Part shown: positions 60,641-64,000 of the stretch, piece by piece
How positions within the stretch are numbered: position 1 is the stretch's first letter
Layout of the letters: every line of letters begins with the position of its first letter
Source: Chitinophagales bacterium
GTDB taxonomy: Bacteria > Bacteroidota > Bacteroidia > Chitinophagales > JADIYW01
Direction of reading: 5' to 3'
DNA: 64,000 bases
Assembly: GCA_023957245.1 (NCBI GenBank)
Contig: JAMLHJ010000007.1
Location: forward strand, 150,383 to 214,382
The notes under the pieces: model-generated
Databases searched by the model: none
Seen by the model: the letters and a program-made list of their open reading frames with translations, nothing else
Told to the model about the DNA's origin: nothing
Position numbers and translations under genes: made by a program

Positions 60641-63600
60641 ATGATTTCAAATTTATTTATTAGACGCCCTATAACAGCAATGGTGATATCTATTATCATC
60701 ATGATTATCGGAGCTATTAGTATAAAAATATCACCTATCAGCCAGTATCCTGATATTGCGCCTCCTACGGTGACAGTAACTGCCAATTATACTGGTGCAG
60801 ATGCTACTACTGTTGAACAGACAGTAACCACCTTGATTGAAAGTCAGATAAATGGTACTCCAGGTATGACTTATATGACTTCCAATAGTACTTCTGATGG
60901 TCGTTCTACCATTACTGTTACTTTTGATGTGGGTACAGATATTGATATCGCTACTTTAGATGTACAAAATAGAGTAGGAATAGCCGAACCATCTTTGCCT
61001 GAATCTGTAAGAAGATTAGGTGTTACTACTCGTAAAGCCAATAGCGATGTATTAATGTTATTAGGATTAATTTCTCCTAATGGTACTTATGATCAAAATT
61101 TTCTTTCCAATTATGTCAATATATATGTTAGAGATGCTTTAATGCGTGTTAAGGGTGTAGGTGATGTGACTGCATTTGGTCAACCTTTCAGTATGAGAGT
61201 TTGGCTGGATGCAGACAAAATGGCTAGATTAAATGTCAGCCCAGCAGAAGTGAATGCAGCTATCGGTGAGCAAAATATCCGTATGCCCGGTGGTAGTGTC
61301 GGTGCTAGCCCACAATTGAATACAACTACTTTTGAATACCCATTGGTATTAGATGGCGATATTGATCAAGTCGAACAATTTAATAATATAATAGTGAGGT
61401 CAAATTTTGATGGCTCAATTATATATCTGAAAGATATCGCTAGAGTTGAGTTGGGACAATTTTCTTATGCTACTTCCAACCGTGTAAATGGAGAAGTGGC
61501 ATCTATGATGATGGTCAATCAGATGCCTGGAGGTAATGCAGTGGAAACAGCTGAAGGTATTTATGCTACATTGGAAGAGCTGAAAAAATCCTTTCCTGAA
61601 GATGTAGATTATGTAGTAGCTTATGAAACGGTATCGGTAGTAAAAGCTTCTATCAATGAAGTAATTCATACTTTGATTGAAGCATTGATTTTAGTAACGC
61701 TTGTCGTTTTCCTTTTCTTACAAAGTTGGAGAGCTACGTTGATTCCTTTGTTGGCTATCCCTGTTTCTATTGTCGGAACATTTATTTTCTTTATACTATT
61801 TGGATTCTCCATAAACAATCTGACGATGCTAGCTTTTGTATTAGCTATTGGGATTGTAGTGGATGACGCTATTGTGGTGGTGGAAGCGGTTCAGCATCAT
61901 ATCGATCAAAATAAAATGAGTGCCAAAGATGCGACCTATCGAGCCATGAAGGAAATTACAGCTCCCGTAATTGCCATTGCGTTAATCTTGGCTGCAGTAT
62001 TTATCCCAGTAGGATTTATTCCAGGTATGGTTGGTAAATTGTATCAACAGTTTGCGATTACTATCGCAGTTTCGGTTTTGATATCTGCATTTGTTGCATT
62101 GACTTTAACGCCAGCATTGTGTTCATTGTTGTTAGTTCCAAATCAAATTAAAGAGGATAGTCGAGGTTTGAATAAATTTTTCTACAAATTCAACAATTGG
62201 TTTGAGAAGACGACTAATAAATATGGTTCTGGAGTTGCTTGGAGTATTAAAAAAGCACCATTATTGATTATTTTATTGATTTGCATGTATTTAGGTGCAG
62301 GTTGGATGTTTCAAACTAAATCCACAGGATTTATTCCATCTGAAGATAGCGGTCAGTTTTTAGTAGGAGTGAACCTTCCTGAGGCATCTTCTGCAGAGAG
62401 AACAAGTCAAGTGATTTATGATGTGTCAAAATCTCTCAGAGAAGAGTTTCCAGAGATTCAGACTGTAACAGAGATTATTGGTTTGAATATTTTAAATAGA
62501 TCTTTTAAATCTAGTGGGGGTACGCTATTTGTTCAGCTCAAAAAATGGGAAGATAGAAACCGTACTGCAGATGAAATTGTGAATATCATCAGAGGCAAAT
62601 TAGCCAATCATAAGGAAGCTAGTTTCTTGGCAGTAACACCACCTGCTGTTCCAGGATTAGGAGGAACAGGTGGATTTAATATGCAGTTAATAGATTTAAA
62701 ATCTACGGATATCAGAGATTTTGAAGCGATTGCAGGTAAATTTTTGGGTGCTTTAAATCAAAGACCTGAAATTGGAATGGCATATACCTTATTCAATACT
62801 CGTACTCCAAATTACCAAATTGAATTGAATAGAGAGCAAGCCAAAAAAATGGGAGTTCCTATTAATGCAGTTTATGCAACACTTTCTGCATATATGGGAA
62901 GTAGTTATGTCAATGATTTTACAAAGTATGGAAGAAGTTTTAGGGTTGTTACCCAAGCAGATACAACTTATAGAATGGGAATTGATGATATTCAAAAACT
63001 ATATGTCAAAAATAACCAAGGTCAATCTATTCCGATGAGTTCATTAATCAGCTATAAGATGGTTCAGAATCCTTCAATTATTAATCACTTTAATATTTTC
63101 AGGTCGATAGATATCAGTGGTAGTTCTGCTCCTGGATATAGTACAGGAGATGCTATAAAGGCTATCGAAGAAGTGGCTGCTCAGACATTGAATGAAGGCT
63201 ATACCTATGAGTTTTATGGGCTTTCATTACAAGAAAAACTATCAGGTAATACGACTATCATGATTTTTGCATTGAGTATCATGTTTGTATTCTTATTATT
63301 AGCGGCATTGTATGAAAGTTGGTCTGTTCCTTTTTCGATTCTCCTTTCAGTTCCTATTGCTGTATTTGGTGCAATTTTGACATTGACACTTTTGCCTAAG
63401 ATAGACAATAACGTTTTTGCACAGATTGGGTTAGTAGCGATAATAGGGCTAGCCGCTAAAAATGCCATTTTGATTGTGGAATTTGCCAAAGAAAGAGTAG
63501 ATATAGGAATGAATCTTTTAGAAGCAACAATGGAAGCGGTTAAGTTGCGTTTAAGGCCGATTATAATGACATCTCTTGCCTTTATATTGGGGATTATCCC

Positions 63601-63802
63601 TTTGATGAAGTCAACAGGTGCTGGAGCTATTTCAAGGCAGACGATAGGTTGGACAGTATTTGGTGGGATGATGGTAGCTACTTTTGTAGGAATATTTGTT
63701 GTGCCTGTATTGTATGTATTGATTACCAAATTGGCTTATGGTAAGAAGAAATTAAAAGATTTGGAAGACAATTTTGATGCGGCAAAGCATGATGAATTGT
63801 GA
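60641..63802 (+). CDS. RND multidrug efflux permease (AcrB/HAE1-like)
   Basis: Proton-driven inner-membrane pump of 1053 residues, full length for HAE1 permeases. It opens NLFIRRPITAMVISIIIMIIGAISI with TM1, then porter domains, TM2-6, a second periplasmic half and TM8-12. The proton-relay aspartates are in TM4 (VLAIGIVVDDAIVVVEAVQHH), the relay Lys in TM10 (IGLAAKNAILIVEFAKERVD), and the FIPxE loop reads TGFIPSEDSGQFLVGVNLPE. Substrates are expected to be hydrophobic drugs or detergents, but cannot be predicted. It ends the operon. Confidence 0.96.
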   Translation: MISNLFIRRPITAMVISIIIMIIGAISIKISPISQYPDIAPPTVTVTANYTGADATTVEQTVTTLIESQINGTPGMTYMTSNSTSDGRSTITVTFDVGTDIDIATLDVQNRVGIAEPSLPESVRRLGVTTRKANSDVLMLLGLISPNGTYDQNFLSNYVNIYVRDALMRVKGVGDVTAFGQPFSMRVWLDADKMARLNVSPAEVNAAIGEQNIRMPGGSVGASPQLNTTTFEYPLVLDGDIDQVEQFNNIIVRSNFDGSIIYLKDIARVELGQFSYATSNRVNGEVASMMMVNQMPGGNAVETAEGIYATLEELKKSFPEDVDYVVAYETVSVVKASINEVIHTLIEALILVTLVVFLFLQSWRATLIPLLAIPVSIVGTFIFFILFGFSINNLTMLAFVLAIGIVVDDAIVVVEAVQHHIDQNKMSAKDATYRAMKEITAPVIAIALILAAVFIPVGFIPGMVGKLYQQFAITIAVSVLISAFVALTLTPALCSLLLVPNQIKEDSRGLNKFFYKFNNWFEKTTNKYGSGVAWSIKKAPLLIILLICMYLGAGWMFQTKSTGFIPSEDSGQFLVGVNLPEASSAERTSQVIYDVSKSLREEFPEIQTVTEIIGLNILNRSFKSSGGTLFVQLKKWEDRNRTADEIVNIIRGKLANHKEASFLAVTPPAVPGLGGTGGFNMQLIDLKSTDIRDFEAIAGKFLGALNQRPEIGMAYTLFNTRTPNYQIELNREQAKKMGVPINAVYATLSAYMGSSYVNDFTKYGRSFRVVTQADTTYRMGIDDIQKLYVKNNQGQSIPMSSLISYKMVQNPSIINHFNIFRSIDISGSSAPGYSTGDAIKAIEEVAAQTLNEGYTYEFYGLSLQEKLSGNTTIMIFALSIMFVFLLLAALYESWSVPFSILLSVPIAVFGAILTLTLLPKIDNNVFAQIGLVAIIGLAAKNAILIVEFAKERVDIGMNLLEATMEAVKLRLRPIIMTSLAFILGIIPLMKSTGAGAISRQTIGWTVFGGMMVATFVGIFVVPVLYVLITKLAYGKKKLKDLEDNFDAAKHDEL

Positions 63803-63878
63803 TGATGAAGCAATGAAGCAATGTGAAAATGTGAAGATTTAGTGAAAGGTGAGAAGAAAAATGTAAGATGAAATTTGA

Positions 63879-63905
63879 TGGTGGCTGAGCCTGTCGATGC
63901 CAACC
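63879..63905. repeat. REP-like hairpin with TGAGCCTGTCGA core
   Basis: GGTGGC...GCCAACC-type arms around TGAGCCTGTCGA, just after the efflux operon. Related in form to 58075-58098. No T-tract follows. Confidence 0.5.
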
Positions 63906-63926
63906 ACAAAGGACACAAAGGTTCTA

Positions 63927-64000
63927 CACAAAGGTCACAAAGTGATAGAAAGTATTACACATTGCGAATGCGCCCTGCACCATAGGTTTTGAAGCTGGGC
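63927..64000 (-). repeat. Inverted copy of the tail of the 407-base repeat, cut by the window end
   Basis: Read on the minus strand it matches the end of the array unit (48783-48850 and 49191-49256); a core of 30 bases at 63956-63985 is identical, and the flanks are similar with scattered changes. It shows that the unit belongs to a dispersed family. Confidence 0.8.

Overview
The window is chromosomal DNA from an AT-rich member of the Bacteroidota. The evidence is a GldH gliding lipoprotein, two proteins with C-terminal type IX secretion sorting domains, DUF4270 and short-lipobox lipoproteins, menaquinone synthesis by the futalosine route, a truncated GT5 protein next to panC, and promoter boxes of the Bacteroidota form TAnnTTTG (sometimes with TTG about 18-20 bases upstream) instead of sigma-70 or Shine-Dalgarno signals. 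The class cannot be fixed from the sequence; Chitinophagia, Saprospiria or Sphingobacteriia-like lineages fit. I saw no tRNA, rRNA, CRISPR array, prophage or replication origin.

Layout. 1-5.2 kb: 5'-truncated futalosine hydrolase, a DPM1/GtrB-like glycosyltransferase, a secreted M43 metalloprotease, and a complete IS30-family element just upstream of that protease. 5.1-9.2 kb: a minus-strand operon panC-panD-UPF0104 membrane protein-rfaE2-acyl-CoA dehydrogenase with a promoter and a terminator. 9.2-16 kb: the divergent housekeeping run GT5 protein-DUF4270 lipoprotein-glmS, then ligA-gldH. 16-25.8 kb: lipoproteins, sterol-desaturase-like protein, FKBP isomerase, a sphingosine-1-phosphate lyase homologue, SppA, folK-deoxynucleoside kinase, and small redox proteins. 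25.8-34.7 kb: PhoD-like phosphatase, DedA, exported superoxide dismutase, an asparagine-synthase-like protein with a flippase, a split YeeE/YedE sulfur transporter and an acyltransferase. 34.8-43.4 kb: MFS transporter, WD40 protein, AEC transporter, nitroreductase, HldD-like epimerase, and a large SF1 helicase of unknown role. 43.5-48.2 kb: pheT-coiled coil-zapA-rny, a translation and cell-division cluster.

48.2-49.6 kb is a non-coding array of about 407-base tandem units full of nested palindromes; part of the unit recurs in inverted orientation at the right end of the window, so it belongs to a dispersed family. 49.6-57.3 kb: HMA metal-binding protein, MgtE, proline catabolism dehydrogenase, a WG-like secreted protein, a CPBP-type membrane protein, and glutamate formimidoyltransferase. 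57.4-63.8 kb: a complete tetR-tolC-acrA-acrB efflux operon with a palindromic operator over the tetR start codon.

The best leads are the structured intergenic repeat family, the promoter-box set that implies leaderless or nearly leaderless transcripts for several genes, the tetR operator, the bacterial S1P lyase, the uncharacterised 1194-residue helicase, and the coiled-coil gene between pheT and zapA. No clearly new multi-gene system could be shown from the sequence alone.
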